The notes beneath the pieces are model-generated. The model did no database searches and was not told where the DNA came from. It worked only from the letters and a program-made list of their open reading frames with translations. A stretch of 64,000 bases of DNA from an uncultured Erythrobacter sp. (GTDB taxonomy: Bacteria; Pseudomonadota; Alphaproteobacteria; Sphingomonadales; Sphingomonadaceae): positions 1,726,874 to 1,790,873 of the forward strand of contig NZ_CANLMB010000001.1 of NCBI RefSeq assembly GCF_947492365.1, in the 5' to 3' direction. Positions 20,262 through 30,220 of the stretch are shown here, piece after piece; the stretch's first letter is position 1, and each line of letters begins with the position of its first letter. A program made the position numbers and the translations under genes.

Positions 20262-21998
20262 ATGATGAGAACTGCCGTGATTTTGGGCGCCGGATTGGCG
20301 CTGGCCTCATGCTCGGGCGGATCGGACACGCCCCATGTCGTCCTCTCCGATGCTGAGAGGCAGGCGGCCGCGACCACATTCCTAGACGAAGAGATCGGCG
20401 AGTTGTCCTCGCTCTCCCGCGAGGAGCAGGAGGCCGAAATCGCATGGTTCATGGACGCTGCCGAGCCCTATCGCGGCATGGAAATCTCGGTCGTTTCAGA
20501 GACGATCGCCACCCACGAATACGAATCAAAGGTTCTTGCCCCGGCCTTCACCGCGATGACGGGGATCAAGGTCACGCATGACCTCATCGGCGAAGGCGAC
20601 GTCGTTGAAAAGCTGCAAACCCAGATGCAGTCGGACGAGAATATCTACGATGCCTATGTCAACGATTCAGACCTGATCGGCACCCATTGGCGCTATCAGC
20701 AGGTGCGCAACCTGACCGACTGGATGGCGGGCGATGGCAGCGACGTGACCAATCCCGCGCTCGACCTCACCGACTTTATCGGGATCGCCTTCACCACCGG
20801 CCCCGATGGAAAGCTCTACCAGCTTCCCGATCAGCAATTCGCGAACCTTTACTGGTTCCGTTACGACTGGTTCACCGATCCTGAAATCATGGCCGACTTC
20901 AAAGCAGAATATGGCTACGACCTAGGCGTGCCGGTCAATTGGTCGGCATACGAGGACATCGCAGAGTTCTTCACCGGGCGCGAGATCGATGGCCAGACGG
21001 TTTATGGCAGCATGGATTACGGCAAGAAGGACCCGTCGCTAGGCTGGCGTTTCACCGATGCGTGGATGTCGATGGCGGGCATGGGCGACATCGGAGAGCC
21101 CAACGGCCTGCCGGTCGATGAATGGGGCATCCGCGTGAACGAGAACTCGCAGCCGGTCGGCTCCTGCGTCGTGCGCGGCGGTGCGACGAATTCCCCGGCG
21201 GCTGTCTATGCGCTGGACAAATATTCCTTGTGGCTGAACGAATATTCGCCGCCTTCTGCTGCCGGAATGACTTTCTCCGAAGCTGGCCCTGTCCCTGCAC
21301 AGGGTGCCATCGCGCAGCAGATCTTCTGGTACACCACCTTCACCGCCAACATGGTCGGCGAGGAAGCTTCGGCAGTCCTTTATGACGATGGCACCCCGCG
21401 CTGGCGGATGGCACCAAGCCCGCACGGCGCCTATTGGGAAGAGGGGATGAAGGTCGGCTATCAGGATGCCGGATCATGGACCCTGATGAAGTCCACCCCC
21501 ACTGACCGCGCGCAAGCCGCGTGGCTCTATGCGCAATTCGTGACATCGAAAACGGTGGACGTGAAGAAGGCGCATGTCGGGCTCACCTTCATCCGCGAAT
21601 CCACCATCCAGCATGCGTCCTTCACCGAACGCGCTCCAAGGCTGGGCGGCTTGATCGAATTCTACCGCTCGCCCGCGCGTACCCAGTGGTCACCGACCGG
21701 AACCAATGTGCCGGACTATCCGCGTCTGGCGCAGCTGTGGTGGCAGAATATCGGTGACGCTTCCTCGGGCACCAAGACCCCGCAAGCTGCGCTCGACGCG
21801 CTGTGCGAACAGCAGGAGCGTGTGTTCGAAAGGCTCGAACGCGCAGGCCTTCAAGGCGATCTCGGCCCTCGCCTCAACGAAGAACGCGACGCTGCCTATT
21901 GGCTCAGCCAGCCCGGCTCGCCCAAGGCCAAACTGGCAAACGAGGATCCTGAGCCGATCACGATCGAGTATGACGAATTGCTCGAAACCTGGAGGTAA
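20262..21998 (+). CDS. glpV: Glycerol-type ABC importer, substrate-binding lipoprotein GlpV
   Basis: Extracytoplasmic solute-binding protein, 578 aa, similar in size and order to GlpV. The N-terminus MMRTAVILGAGLALASC is a lipoprotein signal ending in a lipobox Cys, so it is probably membrane-anchored in the periplasm. The body has the type II binding-protein pattern (VVSETIATHEYESKVLAPAF, then ADFKAEYGYDLGVPVNWSAY). The ATG at 20262 was preferred over 20256 because GAGGG is then 7 nt away. It ends 14 bp from the convergent eCIS operon, with no clear terminator between. Confidence 0.85.
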   Translation: MMRTAVILGAGLALASCSGGSDTPHVVLSDAERQAAATTFLDEEIGELSSLSREEQEAEIAWFMDAAEPYRGMEISVVSETIATHEYESKVLAPAFTAMTGIKVTHDLIGEGDVVEKLQTQMQSDENIYDAYVNDSDLIGTHWRYQQVRNLTDWMAGDGSDVTNPALDLTDFIGIAFTTGPDGKLYQLPDQQFANLYWFRYDWFTDPEIMADFKAEYGYDLGVPVNWSAYEDIAEFFTGREIDGQTVYGSMDYGKKDPSLGWRFTDAWMSMAGMGDIGEPNGLPVDEWGIRVNENSQPVGSCVVRGGATNSPAAVYALDKYSLWLNEYSPPSAAGMTFSEAGPVPAQGAIAQQIFWYTTFTANMVGEEASAVLYDDGTPRWRMAPSPHGAYWEEGMKVGYQDAGSWTLMKSTPTDRAQAAWLYAQFVTSKTVDVKKAHVGLTFIRESTIQHASFTERAPRLGGLIEFYRSPARTQWSPTGTNVPDYPRLAQLWWQNIGDASSGTKTPQAALDALCEQQERVFERLERAGLQGDLGPRLNEERDAAYWLSQPGSPKAKLANEDPEPITIEYDELLETWR

Positions 21999-22012
21999 AG
22001 TCTCGCGGCGCA

Positions 22013-23848
22013 CTAGCTGTGAAGCGCGAAATTCTCCTGAACGAAGTTGACCTGCACTGTCAGGCCCAGTGGCAAAAGCTCGCTGGGTTCTGCTGCATTC
22101 CTCAGCGCGTCCAGCCCCAAAGCATTGCGGATCAACTCCTCTCGCATGCCTGTATGGTCCGAATGGGTTGAACCCAGATCTCCCTGCTTGGCCTCTCGGA
22201 CAAGCAGGTTTGGAATCAGCGAACGGTCTGGGGCTCCATAGCCTGGCTGGGACAGCGACGTCGAAACGAAGTGCTGCGTGTCGGACTTCAAACCGACCCA
22301 GCTGTCTCCTAATTCGTGCGAACCTTGAATGTCGAGACTGCCCATAAATGCGCATGTTTCCGCCTCGATTGACCAGGCCTCAATCGGACCCAGAACGGTC
22401 GAACGGATTGCATAGACTGTTGCGCTACCGCTTAGCGCTGCATCGCGAAACGGATCATCCATTATGCTGTCAGCCAGCGACAAAGTGACCCTGTTCCAGC
22501 ATTCGGTAGCTCCAATGATACTGGATGAGGCCCTCAAGGATCCACCTTCGTCAGAGTCCAGTCCATCGATCAGAATCGCTGGCGAAGGCACAGCAGTGCG
22601 CTTCCAGAGCGAGACAGGAAAAAGCAGGGTGCGGGCAAGCACCGCTTCGACATTCCCGAACAAGCCCAGTCGCCCGTCCAGAGTCAGATCGCACAGCTCC
22701 AGCTTCAACTTTCGTCCTTCGGAAACGCATACAATATCACCGCGCAACACTGGTCGCTCGCCAGCCCTGGCCGAGATTTTCACCCTGCGCTCTCTATTGG
22801 GCTGGGACGGGCAGTTTTTGCCGCGATCTTTAAATGTGATCTCATCGATTTCGTGGCTCGCTGAATCAAGCAGGTGAAAATGCAAGTCCTCAGACACATT
22901 TGCCGAGGCAAGAATGGCGTTTCGCAGATTGGTGAAATGATGGACTCCATGCCGGTAGCCCGGCTTTACCAGACGGTGGATATACGCCTTCCAAGCTTTG
23001 GGTTTGGCATTGATCTTGTCCGGATCATCGCCCGGTATCGCAGCGAGGGACTTGAATCTTGAGGGCGTTGGCTCTGCTGATTCCGGCAAGACCGCCGCGA
23101 GCGAAAAGCTGACCATCAGGTCTTCGGCTTTCAGGTTCTTCACGCCGATCCATAGGCGTCCCAGTTCCGGGTCTATGCACGCGCCTTTATCGAAAGGATT
23201 GCCATACTCCCAGCCAGAGAGGTCGGTTGGCTTAAGCGGAACCTTGCGCCATTCACCTTCCGCTCCGTTCCGCCGGAATATCGTGACATGGGCGGCAAGC
23301 TCATTCGTATCCACTTCGCGCGACAGCACGCCCCCCTCATCCGCATTGCGATAGAGCGGCGTGTCAAAGCCCAGCGGATGTAACCAGAATGCAGTGCCGA
23401 AATCATTCGAAAGCGCAAAATGCGGGCTGGCCCCCTTCAGCCGCTGAACCCGCATTTGCCCGACATTGATCCGGCCAAGTGTCTGCGCGGCATCATACTC
23501 AATGGAACAGGGCCAACCACCGAGCGACGAAAGCGCCTGACAGGTGGCTTTCGCGGTTCCCTTGCAAGCGGCAAAACCCGCCTGATCGGCAACAAGCCTG
23601 CGGCTGCTATGTGCCGAGGCAGGAAATTTTTGCATCCCCACCAATGCCGCCCGCGACGGGAGCGACTTGCCTGGGCAGGTTTCGACGAACCAGCTATCAT
23701 ACAGCTCTTCGATATCCCGCTCGATTTCAGCCCGGGATGCGTCAAGCAACTGGGTGAAAGCCGCGATCTCATTGTCGCCATCCAGCGTGCCATCACCGCG
23801 ATAGACCGGAGGCAGAAGCGAGAGGAATGAGGGCGTGATCCGGGTCAT
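22013..23848 (-). CDS. eCIS tail/baseplate protein, gpI-like N-terminus with beta-rich body
   Basis: Last gene of the contractile injection operon, 611 aa. The N-terminal 80 residues (FLSLLPPVYRGD, FTQLLDASRAEIERDIEELY, LVGM) resemble the P2 gpI-like tail-protein domain found beside gpJ proteins in eCIS and phages. The rest is rich in beta strands; residues about 330-530 look like stacked short strands, as in a right-handed beta-helix, possibly for adhesion or fibre docking (inference). No fibre gene is otherwise recognisable, so this is a candidate receptor-contacting part. The start overlaps the upstream stop by ATGA. It is convergent with glpV. Confidence 0.65.
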   Translation of the reverse strand: MTRITPSFLSLLPPVYRGDGTLDGDNEIAAFTQLLDASRAEIERDIEELYDSWFVETCPGKSLPSRAALVGMQKFPASAHSSRRLVADQAGFAACKGTAKATCQALSSLGGWPCSIEYDAAQTLGRINVGQMRVQRLKGASPHFALSNDFGTAFWLHPLGFDTPLYRNADEGGVLSREVDTNELAAHVTIFRRNGAEGEWRKVPLKPTDLSGWEYGNPFDKGACIDPELGRLWIGVKNLKAEDLMVSFSLAAVLPESAEPTPSRFKSLAAIPGDDPDKINAKPKAWKAYIHRLVKPGYRHGVHHFTNLRNAILASANVSEDLHFHLLDSASHEIDEITFKDRGKNCPSQPNRERRVKISARAGERPVLRGDIVCVSEGRKLKLELCDLTLDGRLGLFGNVEAVLARTLLFPVSLWKRTAVPSPAILIDGLDSDEGGSLRASSSIIGATECWNRVTLSLADSIMDDPFRDAALSGSATVYAIRSTVLGPIEAWSIEAETCAFMGSLDIQGSHELGDSWVGLKSDTQHFVSTSLSQPGYGAPDRSLIPNLLVREAKQGDLGSTHSDHTGMREELIRNALGLDALRNAAEPSELLPLGLTVQVNFVQENFALHS

Positions 23849-26800
23849 GAGATCGTGACGCTGATGGATTCATTGTTCAGGAAACAGACGTTGCCCGGTG
23901 CACATATCGTGTCGAAAGAATCGATCCAGATCTTGTCTGCTGTGATGAATTCCAAAACCGTGCCGGTGCTGGTGAAATCGTGATCGACCACGCAACCTGC
24001 AAAATGGGAGATCGCGCGTCCTGCAATTCCCGGCACAGAGTCAATGCAATGCGCAATGGCGCTTAATGGCATGTCTTTGCCAATTGGCCATGCGCCTTTG
24101 CCAAAGCGTTCGAACAGCGCCTCTTTCACCGCCTTTTGCAGCAGCGCGGGATTGGCTGTTTGTTGCGGAGTGATCTGGACACTCAACACTGCTTCGTGGG
24201 TCCGCGACGCCACAACTTTCAATTCAAGCGCGTCAACCCGGTTGAGCATCATGGCGTTGGACATATCGGCAAGACGTCGATCGGATTCCGTCTCAGTCGG
24301 AGAATCGCGCCAAACAATGGCGACGCAAATAGTCGCTGGCGTAGTTTTTGTTGCGGAGAGCGAGACCGCCTCTGCCCGCGCCACCCGCTCGAACCCTTGA
24401 GCGAAGCCGGCATAATCCTCCAAGGTCACGATCTGCCGCGACAAGCAGCGCGCGCGCGACGTACGGCGTCGCAGCTCTTCAGTTGCTTCCGCATCGCGGC
24501 CACCATGCGCGGCAAAGGGATTGGTGACGCGGGTGATACCCAGCGGTTTGCGGCGCATGGCCTTTATTGCTCCAGCGGCTACATTGCCGCTTTCCCCGCC
24601 GCCAATCTTGTAGGATGCTGCGATGTGCGCATCGCCATCCGGCAGTCTTGCGCCGTTCACTCCGTCGCCAAAGAGCAGATCCGTATAGCTCTTGCCTGTT
24701 GCGATTGGCTTGAACACGCGCGCATTGCTCGAAGCGCAGGCCAGCCCCTCCACCGGAGTCCAGCGCGATCCTTGTTGGACAAGCTCGATGTCCTGGGTGC
24801 TGAACGCCTTCGCCGGCGGATTGACGTAGATGTCGATCAAGGGCCGCGCGCCTTCACCCGCTATTTCATAAGCGAGCGGCCCGTGAGACAGCGTGAACTC
24901 CGATAGCGCTCCCCGTTTGCGGGCTTGACTGCCGAGCAATTCAACTCCGATCGTCTGCTGCGCAACAGCGCTCACGACATTGGCATTTATTCTAGTGCTT
25001 GCAGGGTCAAAAGGTGTGCAGACACGCTCTTGAAACGTGAGAGCGTCCGCATCGTGACTGGCCACAATCGCGCGCTCGCACGCTTCGACCTGCCAGTGAG
25101 CGGGATATTGCCAGATGTGCCGAAAACCATCCGGGAATAAGGTTGGTTTACCGTTCGCGGCGCGGATAGTCTTGGGCGATCCATCGCTCTTGATCTCAAG
25201 ACATTCGTAAAGCGGGAGCGGCGCGAGATAGACATCGCAGCCGAACACGAGAATCTGCCAGACGGCATCTTTGTCGCGAGCCTGCTGCCGGATGAGCCAG
25301 CTCACAGACGGCTTGATCACTACAGCGCTCGTGCTGGGACCGGCGACGATCCCGATGCTCTTGAGCGCAGGTTTCGCATGCTTGCCGATGACGCCGCAAT
25401 CAAGCTCGGCCATGAATTGCGACGGCTTTAACTGGTTGTGTTTGACGAATATTTTGTCGAGCTTGCCTGCTTTAGCGGTGGCCTTGGTAGGGATCGGTGC
25501 AATCGCTGCAAGCGCGCGGCGCTTGCCTTGGACAAGCACTTGCCGACCCAAATTAAGCGATGGCGGAGCAGACTTCAGGGCGACCGCCTTGCCCGAGAAC
25601 GGCCCATGCGGTCTGCTCGCCCCAAGCGGTGCGACCTCACCTTTGAGCGGATAGAGCAAGGCATTGCGGCGCGAGGCCAGCGCGAGTTGCTCGTCCTTCT
25701 TGCCAAGCGTCAGCTGAGTGACATTCGACGATTTTCCAAAAGCCTTGTGGAGTAAAGTCTCCACCTTGATCACCGCCGCCCTGCGCGGCTGTTCAAGGCC
25801 TTCTCCACTGACCAGCACTGTGCTCTGCGGCTTGATACCAGTTGCCCGCCTCTCCAGCGTGATCATATCCGCCGGCTGGCCGAACCCTGGCCATTCGCGA
25901 TTGAGAGGTCCGCTCTCACGGGTCGCGGCAAGCAGGCTTGTCCCGCAAGACGCCATCGCATTGGCGAATGGTATAGGCGTGAGCAATCCAACGACCAATT
26001 GTTGGCTGCGCCTTACGACAAGGTATTGCTGGTCGTCATTTGAGACAGTCCAGGCATCAATGGCGCCGTCAGGTGGTTTGGGAAGGTGTTGAGGCTTTGT
26101 GTCTGACGGCATGGTCAGCCCTGCCAAAGCAAAGGCGCGTGAAAGATCGGGACCGACTTGTCCTTTGGATTTCAGATCGTCAGCGAAGCCTTGCGGCGCA
26201 TCGAACAGAGGCACAACTTGCGCAGATGCCTTTGTCCAATTCGCGGCCGAAAGCGGGCTTTTGAAGACGCCGCGACCCGTGGCGGCGTGGAGCGTTGTGC
26301 CGTGACAGCACAGACTGAAAACGGGTCCTTGAGTGCCGTCAAAGCCGGTGCTGAACTCATCGAGGAGTGTCAGGTCAGCGGTCTTCCAGACGCCTGATTG
26401 AGTGCCGATGAAAAGCGTCTTCTTGTCATCGCTCACCTCGAGTGAGGTGCACGAAAGGTGCTTGTCAGAGATCAGTTCGAAACCGATCTGCTCTTCGAAG
26501 ATGTCCGTCACTTTGAACAGGCCGAAATCGGTCGCGATCACCAGTTCGTCGAGAAAAGGCACCATGGCATTTACCGCCTGACCATTGGCCTGATCCGGCG
26601 CCGCCACTTTCCACTTGTCCTCGGCAAAGTTGAAGCTCTTCAAACCTTGCGAGGTCGCTGCAACAAGCATGCGGTTGCTGTTCGTCTCATCCAACGCAAC
26701 GAGAAGTGCGTTGATCGGCGTGCCAGCCGCGCCGTTCTTGGAGGACAGTTCCGACCAGCTCACCCCAAGATCAGCAGAAACCAGAACCTTGCCCGCCTTC

Positions 26801-28050
26801 GTCCCGGCATAGACAAGGCCGGTATCCACCGATCGCGTGATCGTTGTCGTCTTCGTGGTTGTCACCGAAATCTTGGGTTTGGGTAAGGCCCAGGAGATCA
26901 ATCCACCAAGAAGTCCGCCGAGACCCGCAAGAGCCGCCTTTGCTATGCCCGCACCGACCGAAGTTACTTTTACATGCGAAGAGGTGCTGGTGGTGACGAC
27001 CTCCTCATGGTCGCTCAAAACGGTGACGTCATGTTCGCCAGCCGGCAAGCGCGTCTTCTCCCACTTGCCCTCCGGCTCGCGGCGATAAAGCCCCTTGGAC
27101 GTGCCCAGTAGAATGACACCTGATCTGAGCTGAAGGACACAGGTGGCATCGCTGCGCGGCAGGCCAAAGGCGGCATTCTGCCAATAGCCGGACGCCTTGC
27201 CATTAAGCTGCAAAAGTCCGCCGGCAACCAAACCCTTGACTGCTTTCTCTTGCGCAGGAAGGCTGTCCCACGCTGCAGCGCTCTTGCCGAAAAGTGCGGA
27301 TGGCTGCCCGAAATGTTCGACTTTCTCGACCAGAAAGGTGTCGGCCGAAGGTGTGCCATTCGGCCCATCAACAAGCTTCAGGCAATCTGCCCAGGTGATG
27401 ATTGTTTCGCCGCGCCCGATAAGACTTTCAATGCCATCAACCGTCACAAATTCTTGCCGCAAGGAGCCACTTTCCAGCGACTTGAGGTGGAGCATCAGCC
27501 CATCCCCCTTGCGCCACTGCGCGGTGCCAGAACCGAAGGAGAGTCCCGTCGACCCGTGAACCAATACCGGCAAGCCCCGGGCGCTACGCGTCTGCAACGC
27601 CATCCGGTTCCAGTCCGAATTGAGCGCTATTGCTTGCGCGCTCTCAAAAATCGCGGCGGTTTCGCCGTGTTGAGGGGCGTTCTGGACGCAAATGTCGCCC
27701 TCGCCCGACAGGTTGATCGAGGTTGCCCGCTTGCCTGTATCATCCAATGTCAGCGCCAGCAGTGTTTGCGCGCATTCGGCCGGGCGCGGTCTAAGCCCCC
27801 CCATCTCCGCCAGCCAACGCACCGAATTGCTTTCGCGCGCGCTGTCAATCGATCCTTCTTCATCAATCCTTTGCCCGTAGAATTCGAGCACATGTTTGAG
27901 CGTATACCATGTGGAAAGCAGCGCACGGCTGACATCGGATGGCATGTCCGTGACGAGCGCCCATAACGAGGTTGGAACGGCATCCAGTCGATGCTCGTGG
28001 TGCAATGCCCGCCTGGACCGCTTGCGCGGCTTGTCAAGGATCCGGGCCAT
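23845..28050 (-). CDS. eCIS baseplate protein, gpJ-like, with inserted beta-propeller
   Basis: Baseplate wedge component, 1,401 aa. The N-terminus (residues about 20-90) and C-terminus (about 1150-1400; PFAAHGGRDAEATEELRRRT then LEDYAGFAQGF) have the signatures of gpJ/gp6-like putative baseplate assembly proteins (Afp11/12 type). Between them, residues about 300-700 contain six repeats of the form [hydrophobic]xAGTxxGLfK, for example GVILLGTSKGLYRR, LFIGTQSGVWKT and LHAATGRGVFKS, as in BNR-like beta-propellers. A glycine-rich hydrophobic run (about 367-395) and Thr-rich stretches interrupt the second blade. The ATG at 28050 overlaps the upstream stop (TGATG); the open frame upstream to 28104 lies inside the neighbour. 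Confidence 0.75.
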   Translation of the reverse strand: MARILDKPRKRSRRALHHEHRLDAVPTSLWALVTDMPSDVSRALLSTWYTLKHVLEFYGQRIDEEGSIDSARESNSVRWLAEMGGLRPRPAECAQTLLALTLDDTGKRATSINLSGEGDICVQNAPQHGETAAIFESAQAIALNSDWNRMALQTRSARGLPVLVHGSTGLSFGSGTAQWRKGDGLMLHLKSLESGSLRQEFVTVDGIESLIGRGETIITWADCLKLVDGPNGTPSADTFLVEKVEHFGQPSALFGKSAAAWDSLPAQEKAVKGLVAGGLLQLNGKASGYWQNAAFGLPRSDATCVLQLRSGVILLGTSKGLYRREPEGKWEKTRLPAGEHDVTVLSDHEEVVTTSTSSHVKVTSVGAGIAKAALAGLGGLLGGLISWALPKPKISVTTTKTTTITRSVDTGLVYAGTKAGKVLVSADLGVSWSELSSKNGAAGTPINALLVALDETNSNRMLVAATSQGLKSFNFAEDKWKVAAPDQANGQAVNAMVPFLDELVIATDFGLFKVTDIFEEQIGFELISDKHLSCTSLEVSDDKKTLFIGTQSGVWKTADLTLLDEFSTGFDGTQGPVFSLCCHGTTLHAATGRGVFKSPLSAANWTKASAQVVPLFDAPQGFADDLKSKGQVGPDLSRAFALAGLTMPSDTKPQHLPKPPDGAIDAWTVSNDDQQYLVVRRSQQLVVGLLTPIPFANAMASCGTSLLAATRESGPLNREWPGFGQPADMITLERRATGIKPQSTVLVSGEGLEQPRRAAVIKVETLLHKAFGKSSNVTQLTLGKKDEQLALASRRNALLYPLKGEVAPLGASRPHGPFSGKAVALKSAPPSLNLGRQVLVQGKRRALAAIAPIPTKATAKAGKLDKIFVKHNQLKPSQFMAELDCGVIGKHAKPALKSIGIVAGPSTSAVVIKPSVSWLIRQQARDKDAVWQILVFGCDVYLAPLPLYECLEIKSDGSPKTIRAANGKPTLFPDGFRHIWQYPAHWQVEACERAIVASHDADALTFQERVCTPFDPASTRINANVVSAVAQQTIGVELLGSQARKRGALSEFTLSHGPLAYEIAGEGARPLIDIYVNPPAKAFSTQDIELVQQGSRWTPVEGLACASSNARVFKPIATGKSYTDLLFGDGVNGARLPDGDAHIAASYKIGGGESGNVAAGAIKAMRRKPLGITRVTNPFAAHGGRDAEATEELRRRTSRARCLSRQIVTLEDYAGFAQGFERVARAEAVSLSATKTTPATICVAIVWRDSPTETESDRRLADMSNAMMLNRVDALELKVVASRTHEAVLSVQITPQQTANPALLQKAVKEALFERFGKGAWPIGKDMPLSAIAHCIDSVPGIAGRAISHFAGCVVDHDFTSTGTVLEFITADKIWIDSFDTICAPGNVCFLNNESISVTIS

Positions 28051-29852
28051 CAGACCGCTCCCACCAGATTGAGCGCGATATGAGCGCTGTCGATGCGAAC
28101 GCAAGCCGCGTCGTCGGGCGTGATTTGAAGCACCTTGCCAGCACCGGCTCCAAGGTCAGCGTGGTCAAGGTCGAGCCGCGTGAGCTTGGAGTGCGAAATC
28201 CCGTCTGTGTCTTCGAGCGCGGAAAGGATATCATTGGGCATCAAAGCCTTGCCGATCCCAGGGGACAGCTTGCCAAGCTTATACTCAATCCGTTTGCGCA
28301 ATGCAGTGAGGTCGGTGCCGTGCTCTGTCTGAATGCTCAGGGACAGATAGGGTTTGATCACCGGCACGGCCGTGACTTCGACGATATCTCCGACGATTGC
28401 ACGCGCTTGCAGTGTTGCTTGCAGCTCCGCAGTCATGGACTTGTCCAGTTCGCGGCCAGGCTGGGGAGCGATCTGAACTGTGACGAGGCGAGCGCCGTTG
28501 ACCGCGGGGAAATCCACTTTCGCTTCGCTTGCGCCTGCAAAGCCAGTGGCGACATTTGCAAAATCAACCTTTGATACGCAGCGCGTCAGCGCGCGCTCAG
28601 CACAATTGGATAGCAACCTGCCGCGAGCCTCCTCCAGAGATTCCGGATCGCGTCCGCCGGTGGCAGCCCGCGGATTGGTCGCGGCATAGATGCTTGGGTT
28701 CGCTCCGATCATATGGATCAACGCTTCGGGCGCGATATTCCCGCGTGAGCCCTGCGAAACGCGATAGGACGGGTAAAGCGGCACACCCTCATCTTGAGCC
28801 TTTGCGGCACGCGCAAAGCGCAGTGCGATATAGGCATTGTCGATCAGTTCGGGCACGAAGATGCGCGATTTTCCATCGTCATCGAACACCTTGCGCGAGC
28901 CATGCCATGTCGCAGCAGGATCGGCCGGGCCGTCGGAGCACCATTGCTCTTCGAGGATGATCGAAGGCTCTGCCGCAAGCGGGTCTGGCTTCAGCAGGCG
29001 AGCGGCAGCCGAAGTATCCGAACCTTCATCAAACCTTTCGGCAAAGGCAGGCATGGGCGCGCGCAGGAGCGGATGGGTTGTCTCTTGAGAGAATTCGAGC
29101 GGGCGGCCTACCTTCTCCATTCGCCCTTCCTCGGCGAGAGCAAGATTGCCCCACGCCTCCCATTGTGCATCGCTTGGGGCACCTATTGGCAAAAGATCAT
29201 CAGCCGCCCAGCCGATCCGCGTTTGGTCCGCCGAAACGACGCACGATGTCAGACGGACTGGGTGAAACCAGTCGTGTCTCTTCGCATGGAGGATAAGAAA
29301 ATCTCCGCTGCGCAGGTGGCCGTAACTGCCTTGCAGCAACGCCTGATTGCCGCTGGTGAACAAGCCATCCTGCTGCGCGGCCAGCGGGATGGTGCAGTGT
29401 TCCTTGCGGACCGTGACCGTGTGAAGCGTCGAAAAATAGGTGACCTCGTCGCGCTCGGGATCATCGTCGATATGCAGGTCTTCAAAGTCGGACAAAGCGG
29501 TCAGCAACTGGGTGCCCAGTGCAACCTGTGCTTGTTCTGCATGCGTCTGAAACCGCACCAGAGTACGCGCGCAGCACCCTTCATTTATGGTCTTGCCCAG
29601 CAGTGCTGCGTGACGCGCAAGCGACTTGCGCTGCCGGGCTGTCTCGACATAGGCCTCGGTCCCGACAGCGTCCTGATAATAGGCGAGGTAGTCGCCCATA
29701 TAGGCCATCGCCTCGATCATCAGCATCTCGATACTGGCAACCGGCAAGGCGTTTGTGCCGGGGCGCACCTCTTCCAGTCGCGCTAGCAGCAGCTTGCGAA
29801 AACTCTCGTAATCGCGCGCAAGATAGGTGGAAGGAGCGCTCACCTCATTCAT
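28050..29852 (-). CDS. eCIS baseplate assembly protein, gpJ/gp6-like (Afp11-like)
   Basis: Baseplate wedge protein, 600 aa. The N-terminus has the typical YLARDYESFRKLLLARL and EMLMIEAMAYMGDYLAYYQD of putative baseplate assembly proteins. The second half carries NPRAATGGRDPESLEEARG, the conserved gpJ segment, and a C-terminal strand-helix domain. It forms a pair with the larger propeller-containing protein, as expected for the two non-identical wedge subunits. It overlaps the gp25 gene by 4 bp and its own 3' neighbour by TGATG. Confidence 0.85.
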   Translation of the reverse strand: MNEVSAPSTYLARDYESFRKLLLARLEEVRPGTNALPVASIEMLMIEAMAYMGDYLAYYQDAVGTEAYVETARQRKSLARHAALLGKTINEGCCARTLVRFQTHAEQAQVALGTQLLTALSDFEDLHIDDDPERDEVTYFSTLHTVTVRKEHCTIPLAAQQDGLFTSGNQALLQGSYGHLRSGDFLILHAKRHDWFHPVRLTSCVVSADQTRIGWAADDLLPIGAPSDAQWEAWGNLALAEEGRMEKVGRPLEFSQETTHPLLRAPMPAFAERFDEGSDTSAAARLLKPDPLAAEPSIILEEQWCSDGPADPAATWHGSRKVFDDDGKSRIFVPELIDNAYIALRFARAAKAQDEGVPLYPSYRVSQGSRGNIAPEALIHMIGANPSIYAATNPRAATGGRDPESLEEARGRLLSNCAERALTRCVSKVDFANVATGFAGASEAKVDFPAVNGARLVTVQIAPQPGRELDKSMTAELQATLQARAIVGDIVEVTAVPVIKPYLSLSIQTEHGTDLTALRKRIEYKLGKLSPGIGKALMPNDILSALEDTDGISHSKLTRLDLDHADLGAGAGKVLQITPDDAACVRIDSAHIALNLVGAV

Positions 29853-30220
29853 GATGCTGCCGCGTCATATGGTAGAGAGATCGTATGGGTCGTGCGTCTG
29901 GTTGTGTCCTGATAGGTCACATTGACCAGCGCGGTTTCCTGCACAGTCTTGATGTCGAGCGAGATGACGTGAAAGCGCCCTTCGGACCAGCGGTGAAGCG
30001 CGCTCTGGATCAGAGCCGAATAGGCGGCGGTAACCTCGCTATTCGCTGCTTCGAAGACCAGCGCCTTTAACGGACTGCCGAATTGCGGACGGTTCAGGCG
30101 CTCGCCCGGTTCGACCATGATGATCTGCATCAGCATCTGCGCCAGCGCATCCTGCCCTTCGGCGAGCATCGTCGGCCCGGCAGGGGTGACTGCATAAGGA
30201 AAGGCAGCGCGAGTGCTCAT
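29849..30220 (-). CDS. eCIS baseplate wedge protein, GPW/gp25 family (Afp9-like)
   Basis: Small baseplate protein of 123 aa. The diagnostic VEPGERLNRPQFGSPL motif (gp25 core EPGER and R-x-FG) follows a helix that starts MLAEGQDALAQMLMQII. In T4, T6SS (TssE) and eCIS this protein joins the wedge to the sheath. Length and motif are standard. It overlaps both neighbours by 4 bp. Confidence 0.9.
   Translation of the reverse strand: MSTRAAFPYAVTPAGPTMLAEGQDALAQMLMQIIMVEPGERLNRPQFGSPLKALVFEAANSEVTAAYSALIQSALHRWSEGRFHVISLDIKTVQETALVNVTYQDTTRRTTHTISLPYDAAAS

Noticed and set aside
24136..24906. Long plus-strand open frames opposite the eCIS genes (also 40680-41600, 3440-4408, 1522-2307)
   Set aside because: They are antisense shadows of GC-rich genes: no domain sense, no Shine-Dalgarno, and the opposite strand has clear protein families.
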